Shown one piece after another: positions 1 to 7,456 of a stretch of 34,955 nucleotides of DNA. The notes under the pieces were generated by a model, which saw only the letters and a program-made list of their open reading frames with translations, was not told the DNA's origin and ran no database searches. The position numbers and the translations under genes are program-made. This stretch comes from an uncultured Clostridia bacterium (GTDB lineage Bacteria; Bacillota; Clostridia; Oscillospirales; Acutalibacteraceae), in contig CAMKSB010000004.1 in the NCBI GenBank assembly GCA_946415335.1, positions 1 to 34,955 on the forward strand, given 5' to 3'. Within the stretch, counting starts at the first letter, position 1. Each line of letters starts with the position of its first letter.

Positions 1-3000
1 AGCGAATCGTCGTCCATCATCAGATCGTGCTCATGCGGCGTGTGGATCACCTGCATTTTCTCGATATCGCAGTAATTCTCATAGTTGCCGGCTTCGTATT
101 TCATCATGTCGTTCCAGTATTTGAGATTGTCGCCCGTCACGCCGGCAGGCACCTGATCGGGCTTGAAATAGGTGACGCTGCCGTGATACTTAGAAGGGAT
201 ATGGTTGTACAGATCCTCCGACACATGCGCGGCGTTGTTGACCATCGCTTCCAGCATACCGCTTTCGCGCAGCTCGGCAAAGAGGGGACAGGTCTCAAAG
301 TAATCGGCGTTGATCTCGGACAGCATGCCCTTTGACAGCTCGCGGAGACGCTCATTGCCCAGAGCGTGCGAATCCAGCATAAAGAGATGCGTCACTTTTT
401 CGCCTGCCTGCTCCAGCTGACAAGCCATCTCATGCGCCACGACGCCGCCGTAGCACCATCCGCCGAGGATATAGGGGCCTTGCGGCTGATATTCCTTCAA
501 AATGCGGATATAATTTGCCGCGATATTCTTGATACCATAAACCGCCGTGTCCGGATGATAGAGGTTATACGGCTCGATGACGGCAAAGGACACCCTGTCG
601 CCGATCCTGTCCGCCAGACGGTAGTAGGCGGAGCTGCCGGTGTTGCCGGTGTGGACAAAGACGACCTTGGGACCGTCGTTTTCCGAGTAGACGCAGATGT
701 CCGGCGGTATATCCTTCGTCAGTCCGAGCGGCTTTTTGGCAGCGGTAGGCTTGGGCTTTTCCTCTTCGCCGTCCATTTCACGGGCAAATTTCAGGACTTC
801 TACCCATCCGCTGATGGAGGTGTCGTCTGGGTAATCCTTTTCCAGCACTTCCATCATCCGTGTAACATAGTTTCGGATCTGACTGTCGCTGACCGCGATG
901 GAATGCGTCATAAAGTACAGATAACTCATGCCCTCGGCATGGGTGCAGACGACCTTCATCACGCTGTCATATTGCAAGTCGATCGGCGTGTTCAGCGTTC
1001 TCTGACGGAGCGCCTCGAGTTCCTCGATATCGCTTGTATCCGCTTCTACCATTTCCAACGGGATCTTGCGGTCGGTGATGACCTGCTGGATGACGCTGAC
1101 GTTGTGGAATACGATCGCCGAGCGCAGTTCCTCGTTTTCCGTTGCGACGATATCCAGCGCACGGCGCAGGTGCTGTTCGGAAACCACGCTGTCCACCTGA
1201 ATGAAGAAGGCGGATTTGAAGATGGTGGATTCGGGATAGATGATCTGCTCGAACAGCATTTCGTCCTGTGTGGAAGAGATCGGCAGCGTCTTTTCGATAT
1301 GCTCGCCGCGTGAGGCGAAGTCCTCGCGGATCGCTTCATATTCTTCCCGCGTCCAAAGCTGCTCGTAGGCGACGTCCGCCATTTCGGCGATCTTGCGCAG
1401 GGTGTTATACTGCAAGATCTGCGCGCCGCTGATCTTGATACCCTGCTCACGCAGCGCCACGGCGTATTCCATGGAGTTGAGCGAGGTGCCGCCGAGCTCG
1501 GTGAATTTGTCGTCGGGGGCGATCAGGTAGTCGGTACCCAGAACGTCCGCGGCGGTGATCAATACGCGCGTGACGACCTCGCTGTCGAGCACGCCGATCG
1601 TGCGGCGTTCGCGCTTGGGCTGCGGCAGCTCGTTGCGCATGACCTTGCCGTTGAGGTTGCGAGGCAGCGCGTCCATGCGCACCCATACGTCGGGGATCAT
1701 ATATTCCGCCAGATAACCGGCGATCTCCGCCATCATTTCTTTTTTGTCCAGTTCCTTCGCCGCCTCATAATAGCAGGAAAGGTGATCGGTGCCGTTGATG
1801 GTTTTGATGACGACCACGAGCTGTCCGACGTCGGTTCTGCCGGTTCTTGTCAGGGCGTTGGCGATCTGCGCTTCGACCTCGCCGGTCTCGATGCGGAAGC
1901 CGCGCAGCTTGACCATGTTATCGGTTCTGCCGAGAATGTCGATGTCGCCGTCAGGCGCGCAAACCGCGCGGTCGCCGGTGTGGAACCAGCGCCTGCCGTC
2001 TTTTTCGAACCATTTTTCGGCGCTCTGCTCCGGCAGGTGGTAGTAGCCGCTCGACATATAGTCGTTGGAAACGAGCAGCTCGCCGGGCGTGCCGGCTTCA
2101 ACGGGGTTCAGATCGTCGTCGACCACCATCGCCGCCGTGTTGCGGTAGGGCTTGCCGACAAAGATACGCTCCTCGTCGCCCTTGATCTTCTTGGAGATGA
2201 TCGCGCTCGTCTCGGTGCTGCCGTACATGTTGATGAGGATGTTGCCGGGAACCAGCGCCTGGAAATTGCGCAGCTTTTCTCCGGCGGCAAAGACAAACAC
2301 GCCGCTCAGGTCGTAGTCCTCTGCCATGATCGCGGCAAGACTGGACGGCATAAAAATATGCGTGACATGCGCTTCCCTGATGAACTGATAGAGATACCCC
2401 ATATCCCTTCGCGCGATCTTCGGCGCGATGCAGACGGTGCCGCCGTAATGGAGCGGCCCGATCAAAAACACCATCGTCGCCACAAAGGGAAAGCTCGACA
2501 TCACGCCGGAACGCGTGTGTTCGCTGAGCACCACGTCGTCGTGGACCTTGATAAAGTCCGCGATCTGCAGCAGGAAACGGTGGGAGTGCAGCACGCCCTT
2601 GGGCTTTCCGGTGGTGCCGGAGGTGTACAGCAGCATGGCAGGGGAGTCCCCTGAGAGCGAATCGCAAAAGACAGCGTTTTGCCCGTTTTCTGATATTTCA
2701 TCCAGAAAAACGACCTTTTCCGCCGCAACCTGCAGCGGCTTTTCCTGCCAGAAACCGCGGACGGTCAGCACAGCCGCCGCCTGCGCGTCCTCTAAAATAT
2801 ATTCCAGCCGCTTTTCGGGATACGCCTCGTCAAGCGGAATGAAAATGCAGCCTGTCTGCCATGCCGACAGAGCGCCGAGCATGATCTCCTTGACATAGGG
2901 AACATACACCGCGACCGCGTCGCCGGCCTTCACGCCGAGTGAAGCAAGCGCGCAGGTGACAGCTTTGCTCTTTTGCGCCAGTTCCCGGTAAGTCATTTCT

Positions 3001-3077
3001 CCGTATTCATCCGAAAGCGCCGTTTTGTCAGGAAACGCCGCGGCATGTTCATGGATCAGTTCATGGATCAGCTTCAT
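1..3077 (-). CDS. NRPS-like protein: adenylation, carrier, half condensation and thioesterase domains (partial, C-terminus off the left edge)
   Basis: An open frame of 1025 codons runs from ATG 3077 through base 1 without a stop. A GAGGA ribosome site lies 7 bases before the ATG. The adenylation domain spans about residues 1-490, with YTSGTTGKPKG (Y151), NMYGSTE (N283-E289), GRTDNMVKLRGFRIE and the catalytic lysine K478 in NGKVMR. A carrier domain follows, with the phosphopantetheine serine S532 in LGGTSL. Residues about 597-745 look like only the N-terminal lobe of a condensation domain: LPISSTQDEM, then ENEELRSAI, then a degenerate THSIAVSD at 724 where HHxxxDG is expected. A KPKPTAAKK linker leads to an alpha/beta-hydrolase thioesterase from about 800, with GWCYGG (C875 in the nucleophile position), D902 and H1017. 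The pocket position equivalent to GrsA Asp235 appears to be P197, so the substrate may lack an alpha-amino group; this is inferred from alignment by eye. The product is unknown. Confidence 0.88.
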   Translation of the reverse strand, partial: MKLIHELIHEHAAAFPDKTALSDEYGEMTYRELAQKSKAVTCALASLGVKAGDAVAVYVPYVKEIMLGALSAWQTGCIFIPLDEAYPEKRLEYILEDAQAAAVLTVRGFWQEKPLQVAAEKVVFLDEISENGQNAVFCDSLSGDSPAMLLYTSGTTGKPKGVLHSHRFLLQIADFIKVHDDVVLSEHTRSGVMSSFPFVATMVFLIGPLHYGGTVCIAPKIARRDMGYLYQFIREAHVTHIFMPSSLAAIMAEDYDLSGVFVFAAGEKLRNFQALVPGNILINMYGSTETSAIISKKIKGDEERIFVGKPYRNTAAMVVDDDLNPVEAGTPGELLVSNDYMSSGYYHLPEQSAEKWFEKDGRRWFHTGDRAVCAPDGDIDILGRTDNMVKLRGFRIETGEVEAQIANALTRTGRTDVGQLVVVIKTINGTDHLSCYYEAAKELDKKEMMAEIAGYLAEYMIPDVWVRMDALPRNLNGKVMRNELPQPKRERRTIGVLDSEVVTRVLITAADVLGTDYLIAPDDKFTELGGTSLNSMEYAVALREQGIKISGAQILQYNTLRKIAEMADVAYEQLWTREEYEAIREDFASRGEHIEKTLPISSTQDEMLFEQIIYPESTIFKSAFFIQVDSVVSEQHLRRALDIVATENEELRSAIVFHNVSVIQQVITDRKIPLEMVEADTSDIEELEALRQRTLNTPIDLQYDSVMKVVCTHAEGMSYLYFMTHSIAVSDSQIRNYVTRMMEVLEKDYPDDTSISGWVEVLKFAREMDGEEEKPKPTAAKKPLGLTKDIPPDICVYSENDGPKVVFVHTGNTGSSAYYRLADRIGDRVSFAVIEPYNLYHPDTAVYGIKNIAANYIRILKEYQPQGPYILGGWCYGGVVAHEMACQLEQAGEKVTHLFMLDSHALGNERLRELSKGMLSEINADYFETCPLFAELRESGMLEAMVNNAAHVSEDLYNHIPSKYHGSVTYFKPDQVPAGVTGDNLKYWNDMMKYEAGNYENYCDIEKMQVIHTPHEHDLMMDDDS
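3050..3074 (-). repeat. Short tandem duplication in the NRPS N-terminus
   Basis: The 12-base unit CATGGATCAGTT is repeated with one difference (CATGGATCAGCT). It encodes the repeated peptide LIHELIHE just after the start codon. It looks like a small slippage duplication with no evident function. Confidence 0.6.
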
Positions 3078-3114
3078 TGTTTTGTCCTCGTTCACAGAAA
3101 AATATTATATATTG

Positions 3115-3144
3115 ATTTTATCATATCAGCCTGTTTTAAGTCAA
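3115..3144 (-). promoter_or_regulatory. Promoter of the NRPS-like gene
   Basis: On the minus strand, TTGACT (3144-3139) is followed by an 18-base spacer and TAAAAT (3120-3115). It sits about 40 bases before the NRPS start. It is a near-consensus housekeeping sigma promoter, partly facing the divergent esterase promoter. Confidence 0.6.
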
Positions 3145-3176
3145 CATCTGATTCTGTAAAGTATACGAAAAAACTA

Positions 3177-3205
3177 TTGAAAATCAAATCTTTTTATAGT
3201 AAAAT
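3177..3205 (+). promoter_or_regulatory. Promoter of the carboxylesterase gene
   Basis: TTGAAA (3177-3182), a 17-base spacer and TAAAAT (3200-3205) form a good sigma-A-type promoter. It lies 50 bases before the esterase ATG at 3255. The two divergent promoters have their -35 boxes about 32 bases apart, so a single regulator bound between them could affect both genes. Confidence 0.6.
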
Positions 3206-3254
3206 AAAAAAAGCGCATCTCATGCGTCCGATGAACAGGGGAGGTTTTTCTGAC

Positions 3255-4190
3255 ATGGGTTTTGCAGAAAACATTGTATTGTCATTTATCAAACGAAATT
3301 TGAACAAGGCGCTCAAGCTGGATGAACTGCCGGTGATCTCGTCGGAGGGCTTGCGGGAGCACCGCGACATCCCTTACCGCAACCGTGCCGACAAGGAGCT
3401 GCTGATGGATATTTTTGAGCCGGTCGTTCCCAAGGGAACCGAACTGCCGGTCATTGTCAACATTCACGGCGGCGGCTTGATCGACGGCAACAAGAACATC
3501 TCCGCAGGCTTCTGCCGTCAGCTGGCAAAGAGAGGCTATCTGGTGTTTTCTCTGGAATACCGTCTGATCCCCGACGTCCGCGTTTACGAGCAGTTTGACG
3601 ACGTATGCGCCGGAATGGACTGCGTGGGCAGAAAACTTGTGGAATTCGACGTGGACATCACCAGGCTCTACATGGTCGCCGAAAGTGCCGGCGCGTATCT
3701 TGCCACCTATGTTGCCGCCATGAGGAATTCCAAGGCGCTTCAGGACGCGATCGGTTATCCGCCGACGAGGATGCAGTTCAAGGCGATCGGACTCATCAGC
3801 GGCATGTTCTACACCAACAGAAACGACGCGCTCGGATGGGTATTGTCGCGTTCCATCTACGGCAAAGACGAGCGCAACAAGAGCATGGAGCAGTACACCA
3901 ATCCGGAACACCCCGAGATCATCTACCATATCCCGCCGTGTTACCTGATCACCAGCAAGGAGGATATGCTGGAACGGTACACGCTGGATTTTGCCGGCGA
4001 GCTCGGCAACAAGGGCGTGGAGCACTTCCTGCGTCACATGGGCAGCGATAAAAAGCTGATCCACGCGTTCCCCGTCATACGCCCGGATTACCCCGAAAGC
4101 GAGAGGGTGATCGACGAGATCGTCACCTGGTTCCGCTTTCACGAGAAGAGCACCGACAGCATGAAGAATTTCTTCAAAACAAGACAATAA
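3255..4190 (+). CDS. Alpha/beta-hydrolase, carboxylesterase/lipase family
   Basis: This is a 311-residue predicted cytoplasmic hydrolase. The oxyanion-hole motif HGGG is at residues 71-74 and the nucleophile is S144 in AESAGAYLA, the pattern of hormone-sensitive-lipase/acetyl-esterase-like enzymes. A C-terminal aspartate and histidine are expected but were not assigned with certainty. The frame is open further upstream, but ATG 3255 is preferred because AGGGGAGG (3237-3244) lies 10 bases before it. The gene is divergent from the NRPS-like gene, so it could hydrolyse or release a product of that enzyme; this is inference from position only. The substrate cannot be read from the sequence. Confidence 0.85.
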   Translation: MGFAENIVLSFIKRNLNKALKLDELPVISSEGLREHRDIPYRNRADKELLMDIFEPVVPKGTELPVIVNIHGGGLIDGNKNISAGFCRQLAKRGYLVFSLEYRLIPDVRVYEQFDDVCAGMDCVGRKLVEFDVDITRLYMVAESAGAYLATYVAAMRNSKALQDAIGYPPTRMQFKAIGLISGMFYTNRNDALGWVLSRSIYGKDERNKSMEQYTNPEHPEIIYHIPPCYLITSKEDMLERYTLDFAGELGNKGVEHFLRHMGSDKKLIHAFPVIRPDYPESERVIDEIVTWFRFHEKSTDSMKNFFKTRQ

Positions 4191-4193
4191 ACG

Positions 4194-4227
4194 AAAAAAA
4201 TCCCTGCAAACAGCTGCTTGCAGGGAT
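4194..4227. terminator. Bidirectional intrinsic terminator
   Basis: A perfect 10-base stem ATCCCTGCAA (4200-4209) / TTGCAGGGAT (4218-4227) lies between the convergent esterase and GT-C-like genes. On the minus strand it is followed by seven U, a canonical terminator for the gene ending at 4239. On the plus strand the downstream tract CATTTTAT is weaker. Confidence 0.85.
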
Positions 4228-4238
4228 CATTTTATATT

Positions 4239-5873
4239 CTATTTCGGTTCCGCTTTGGCGTTGATGACCTCTACCACATGTTTCAGGCGTGTGTACTTGC
4301 CTTCGAGCAGGGTATTGAGACCATACGCGGCGATTGGGAGCAAAAGGGGAAGATAGGTGAGCGCGTACTGTGACTTCGCTTCAAACAGCAGATGGTAGCC
4401 GAAGCCGCCGAGCAAAATCAGCGGCAGCAGGATCGTTTCCAGACTCAGCTTCCTGTGTACGAACATCAGATAGACGCCCGCGGCGAAGAGCAGCAGCGTA
4501 CACTGCATCTGAAAGTTGAAGTACAGTTCCAAAAACTGATTGGTGCCGCCGTTATAGAAGCTGTTGATGAAATCGGAGACCGGCGTCGAATGCTCCTTGA
4601 CCTGGCTGATCCAGAGGGATTCATACGTCGGCTCGTTCCACTGGCTGAGCACCTTGTTGCTGAAGAAGGTGAACATCACGTCGGGCTGTGAGGTAAAGAA
4701 GGACATGCGCTGATCAATATGCTGACCGGCGATCGTTTTTGCCATATCCGCGTCAAAGCCTGCCTGATAATAATCATTGACAGCCGTCTTGGTATACCAG
4801 CCGGAAGCCATCGGGGAATCCTGCAGTCCCATATCGAGGAAGCAGGACTGCGGCGCGCCTTTTTCGAATGGAACTTGTGTTTTTGTCTCGTACACCCTAG
4901 CCGGAATGGAAGGGATCAGTATGCACAGGATGCATATTGCAGCGCCGAAGGCGACGCTCTGCCATTTTTTCTCTCGGACAGCGTGTATGATCAAAACGAT
5001 CACGAACGCCGCCAGATAGATCAGGTTGTTGTACTTGACAAAGACGGAGAGCGTCAGCAGCAGGGCGGACGGGATCAGCCAGACGTATTGGTTCGTGCGG
5101 AAATACTTGATGAGGAACAGGCAAGCCCACAGCGCGGCGGACATGCCGATGATATTGCCGTAAACGTAGGTGCAGAAGAAGATCGGCTGCAGACATCCTG
5201 CGAGCATGATGACGGTGATGAACTCGACGCTTCTTCTGTTGAAAAGCAGATAGGCGATCTTGGCGACCGCGTAATAGGCGGAAGCCAGCGTGAGCACGTT
5301 GAAGATCTGGATCGGCATGGAGCTGCCGGTGCCGAAGATCCGGTAGAACAGTTCGCTGAATGCGACGAAGCTGAGCTGATAGGGGAAATAGTTATAATAG
5401 GAATGATTGTAATAATAATCCGCCATCGGAGAGGTCGGATCGTTGTTGAGCATCGAGGAATAGTTGCCCTGCGCGGCTTGCGTGGCAGTATGGTAGATCA
5501 TGCCGCTGTCCGCTGCCGGAACAGAGGTCACGCTGAACACCCAGAACAGTCCGAGCAGCAACACCCATCCGACAAGAACGATCTCCATGACGCGCAAATC
5601 GACCTTTGCAAAGAAATCATAGTACCTTCTCAGCCAAAAGAGCAGCGCAAAAAACAGCACGGTAAAGAACAGGTTCAGCAAAATGTTGTCCGGCTGATAC
5701 TGCACGACTTCAAGCGCGATGTTGGTTCTCTCAAACACCGAGGTCTGCAAAAAACTCATGACGGCGATGTAACCGAACGCGATAAAGGTGAGCACGCCGA
5801 GTATGGTGACGACGATCGTTTCCAATATGGACGATTTTTGCAGGGGCGCCGCCATAACGGGCTTAGTTCCCAT
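4239..5873 (-). CDS. Polytopic membrane protein, GT-C / family 39 glycosyltransferase-like
   Basis: The protein has 544 residues and many hydrophobic segments (about 11-13) across its length, with a hydrophobic helix at about residues 18-42. After the second or third membrane span comes a loop with an acidic residue (PAADSGMIYH, D122) and aromatic, polar sequence. This is the arrangement seen in lipid-linked-sugar glycosyltransferases of the GT-C fold (ArnT/PMT family). Substrate and acceptor are unknown; transfer of a sugar from a polyprenyl-phosphate donor outside the membrane is the family role. Its ATG lies inside the 3' end of the upstream gpsA-like gene (11-base overlap), with AGGTGAG inside that gene as ribosome site, so the two are probably translationally coupled. 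Confidence 0.7.
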   Translation of the reverse strand: MGTKPVMAAPLQKSSILETIVVTILGVLTFIAFGYIAVMSFLQTSVFERTNIALEVVQYQPDNILLNLFFTVLFFALLFWLRRYYDFFAKVDLRVMEIVLVGWVLLLGLFWVFSVTSVPAADSGMIYHTATQAAQGNYSSMLNNDPTSPMADYYYNHSYYNYFPYQLSFVAFSELFYRIFGTGSSMPIQIFNVLTLASAYYAVAKIAYLLFNRRSVEFITVIMLAGCLQPIFFCTYVYGNIIGMSAALWACLFLIKYFRTNQYVWLIPSALLLTLSVFVKYNNLIYLAAFVIVLIIHAVREKKWQSVAFGAAICILCILIPSIPARVYETKTQVPFEKGAPQSCFLDMGLQDSPMASGWYTKTAVNDYYQAGFDADMAKTIAGQHIDQRMSFFTSQPDVMFTFFSNKVLSQWNEPTYESLWISQVKEHSTPVSDFINSFYNGGTNQFLELYFNFQMQCTLLLFAAGVYLMFVHRKLSLETILLPLILLGGFGYHLLFEAKSQYALTYLPLLLPIAAYGLNTLLEGKYTRLKHVVEVINAKAEPK

Positions 5874-6852
5874 CTTCGCTCACCTGCCGTTCAAATTCCT
5901 GCTTGACAGCGCGGACAAAGAGCTTGCGGATACTGTCCTCGATGTCGGCTCCCTCAAAGAGCACCTTGTAAACGCTCTCGACGATCGGCAGATCGACGTG
6001 GTGTTGCTGACCGAGCCGATAGAGCGCCTTGGAGGTCATCACACCCTCGGCGAGCTTCTCAAAGCGCTTGCCCTGAACGAACTCCTCGCCGAATTTGCGG
6101 TTGTGGCTCCAAGGGGAGAAGAGCGTCGCCTCGTAATCGCCGAGGTGGCACAGACCGTAGGCGCTGAACTCATTGCCGCCCAGAGCGGCGATCAGCCGGG
6201 CGATCTCTCGGGTGCCTCTCGCCATCAGCGCGCCCTTGAGCGAGGTGTAGTGCAGACCGTCGAGCATACCCGCGGCGATGCCGATGACGTTCTTCGCGGC
6301 TGCGCCGATCTCGCTGCCGATCAGGTCGGTGCCGAGATAAAAGCGGATCAAATCGCTGTTGAACGCCTTGACGAGCTTTTCCTTGACTTCCCGGTTGCTG
6401 CTGTCGATCACCATGCAGTTCGGGATCCCCTTCACGTAATCCTGCGGATGACCGGGGCCTACCCATACGGCGACGGGCGTTTTGCTCTCGTCCACAAAGT
6501 CGCCGACGACCTGACTCAGACGCTTGCCGGTGGCGACCTCAACGCCCTTCATACACAGGACGATGATCTTGCCGTCGAGGTTGTTTTTGGCGATATCCGT
6601 CATGTATTCGCGCAGGTGCTGTGAAGAGATAGAGATCACGATCACCTCGGCATGTTCCACAGCGACGGAGAGATCGCTCGTCATGCGGATCGAATCCGGA
6701 AAGCTGAGATAGTCGTTGTGACGTTCATCGCGAAGCTGAATGAATTCAGGCGCGTCCGCAAGACCGCTGCTGATCACGTCGTGACCGATCTTGTCGAGAT
6801 ACCACGCGATGCAGCTGCCCCAACGGCCGCAGCCCAAAACAGATATTTTCAT
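5863..6852 (-). CDS. gpsA: NAD(P)-dependent glycerol-3-phosphate dehydrogenase, divergent form
   Basis: The enzyme would reduce dihydroxyacetone phosphate to sn-glycerol-3-phosphate in the cytoplasm for phospholipid or teichoic-type polymer synthesis. The N-terminal Rossmann motif is GCGRWG (residues 7-12), with CMKGVE near 100 and the catalytic lysine K187 in EIGAAAKNVIGIAAG. The usual GPSFAxE loop is replaced by GPGHPQDYVKGIPN (from about 132), so this is a divergent subgroup and the substrate could differ. ATG 6852 is chosen over ATG 6858 because AGGAGA (6865-6860) is 7 bases before it but only 1 base from the earlier one; length is then 329 residues. The stop overlaps the start of the membrane protein downstream. 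Confidence 0.85.
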   Translation of the reverse strand: MKISVLGCGRWGSCIAWYLDKIGHDVISSGLADAPEFIQLRDERHNDYLSFPDSIRMTSDLSVAVEHAEVIVISISSQHLREYMTDIAKNNLDGKIIVLCMKGVEVATGKRLSQVVGDFVDESKTPVAVWVGPGHPQDYVKGIPNCMVIDSSNREVKEKLVKAFNSDLIRFYLGTDLIGSEIGAAAKNVIGIAAGMLDGLHYTSLKGALMARGTREIARLIAALGGNEFSAYGLCHLGDYEATLFSPWSHNRKFGEEFVQGKRFEKLAEGVMTSKALYRLGQQHHVDLPIVESVYKVLFEGADIEDSIRKLFVRAVKQEFERQVSEDGN

Positions 6853-6900
6853 GTACATGTCTCCTGTAGTGTTAAAAATTGTCAGAAAAAAAGGGCAAGC

Positions 6901-7131
6901 AAAAAACCCGCCCGACCGTATGATTTAATAATAACCTGCCTACGAGTAGAACAGGTGGGTGCCCACCTCTGTGCTTCAGGCTCCCTTCTTCCGGGATATG
7001 GGAGGTCTGCACACCACACAGAGAGTAAAGCTCCCGATTTAAGAGTTGTAGGGTTATTTTAAAATCATTCACGAATCGGGCAGGCTGTTGTCTAACCCAA
7101 AGCGGTATAAAAAATACCATTCACTTTTTCT
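6901..7131 (-). ncRNA. ssrS: Structured non-coding RNA, candidate 6S RNA
   Basis: A minus-strand promoter starts transcription near 7131, and a run of six U at 6906-6901 ends it. The ends pair: 7084-7076 (CCTGCCCGA) with 6915-6907 (TCGGGCGGG), then an AT-rich stem between the arms ending in AATAACC and beginning GGTTATT. Further in there is a large bubble. Its 3' strand holds a perfect AGGTGG-GCAC-CCACCT hairpin. A terminal stem CTCTGTG/CACAGAG encloses CTCCC/GGGAG. A long rod with a central bubble, 3'-bubble hairpin and about 200 nt length fits 6S RNA, the regulator that mimics an open promoter and binds housekeeping RNA polymerase. The family call is from structure and recall, not a covariance search; another structured RNA class is possible. 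Confidence 0.55.
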
Positions 7132-7137
7132 GATTCT

Positions 7138-7166
7138 ATTTTACATTGTTTTTTGCGATTCGTCAA
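7138..7166 (-). promoter_or_regulatory. Strong promoter of the structured RNA
   Basis: On the minus strand, TTGACG (7166-7161), a 17-base spacer and TAAAAT (7143-7138) form a near-consensus sigma-A-type promoter. No coding start follows it before the gpsA-like gene, so it most likely serves the structured RNA. Read-through could also reach gpsA. Confidence 0.75.
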
Positions 7167-7223
7167 GGGGAAACTTGCAATAAAAAAGAATATAATAAAA
7201 ATTAATATTTTTTCAAAAAAGTG

Positions 7224-7252
7224 TTGACATATTACAAAGAGTGTGGTATAGT
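7224..7252 (+). promoter_or_regulatory. Very strong promoter of a short RNA
   Basis: TTGACA (7224-7229), exactly 17 bases, then TATAGT (7247-7252) give the best promoter in the window. The upstream flank (7181-7223) is AT-rich with A and T tracts, like an UP element. Transcription should start near 7259. Confidence 0.8.
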
Positions 7253-7258
7253 ATACCC

Positions 7259-7346
7259 ATCGAAACAAAAACGACTTCCTTTCAATGTGCTTGATTACTC
7301 CATAAAATTACCTAAAAACCGACGGCGTTTGCTCCGTCGGTTTTTA
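7259..7346 (+). ncRNA. Candidate small RNA of about 85 nt, or an attenuated leader
   Basis: The transcript predicted from the consensus promoter runs only about 55 bases before a strong terminator. It contains no credible reading frame: ATG 7285 would give a six-residue peptide with no ribosome site. The 5' part is unstructured and has the pyrimidine-rich segment ACTTCCTTTC, which could pair with purine-rich ribosome sites. The polysaccharide transferase gene starts about 110 bases after the terminator but has its own promoter, so a free small RNA is favoured over a leader. No known riboswitch consensus was recognised. The family is unknown. Confidence 0.6.
7314..7346 (+). terminator. Intrinsic terminator of the short RNA
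   Basis: Stem CCGACGG (7319-7325) / CCGTCGG (7334-7340), extended by flanking AAAAA/TTTTT, is followed by five U. Confidence 0.9.
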
Positions 7347-7384
7347 CGTTATGTAGATAATTGATGAAAGTTTTGATACGAAAC

Positions 7385-7413
7385 TTGTTTTTTACCCTTG
7401 CCGGGCATATAAT
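7385..7413 (+). promoter_or_regulatory. Promoter of the polysaccharide genes
   Basis: TTGTTT (7385-7390), 17 bases and a perfect TATAAT (7408-7413) lie about 45 bases before the transferase start. Confidence 0.6.
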
Positions 7414-7456
7414 ATAAAATGAAATTTTATACCTTGAATAATATGCAGGTGTGCTT

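Noticed and set aside
2098-2667. Alternative 189-codon frame inside the NRPS-like gene, suggesting a frameshift
   Set aside because: Translating the frame from ATG 3077 gives continuous adenylation motifs through this region, so no frameshift is needed.
3282-4187. A 301-codon open frame antisense to the esterase
   Set aside because: It is a codon-bias shadow with no ribosome site or family motif; the plus-strand esterase has catalytic motifs and a promoter.
6872-7120. An 82-codon minus-strand frame in the structured RNA region
   Set aside because: The RNA has strong pairing, a promoter and a U-run end; the peptide has no family resemblance and no ribosome site.
6901-7131. T-box leader on the minus strand, because of the GGTGGGCACC segment
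   Set aside because: The T-box core (GGGTGGTACCGCG) and specifier stem are absent, and the downstream gene is not amino-acid related.
7285-7305. A six-residue peptide (MCLITP) in the short RNA
   Set aside because: There is no ribosome site; the upstream sequence is pyrimidine-rich.
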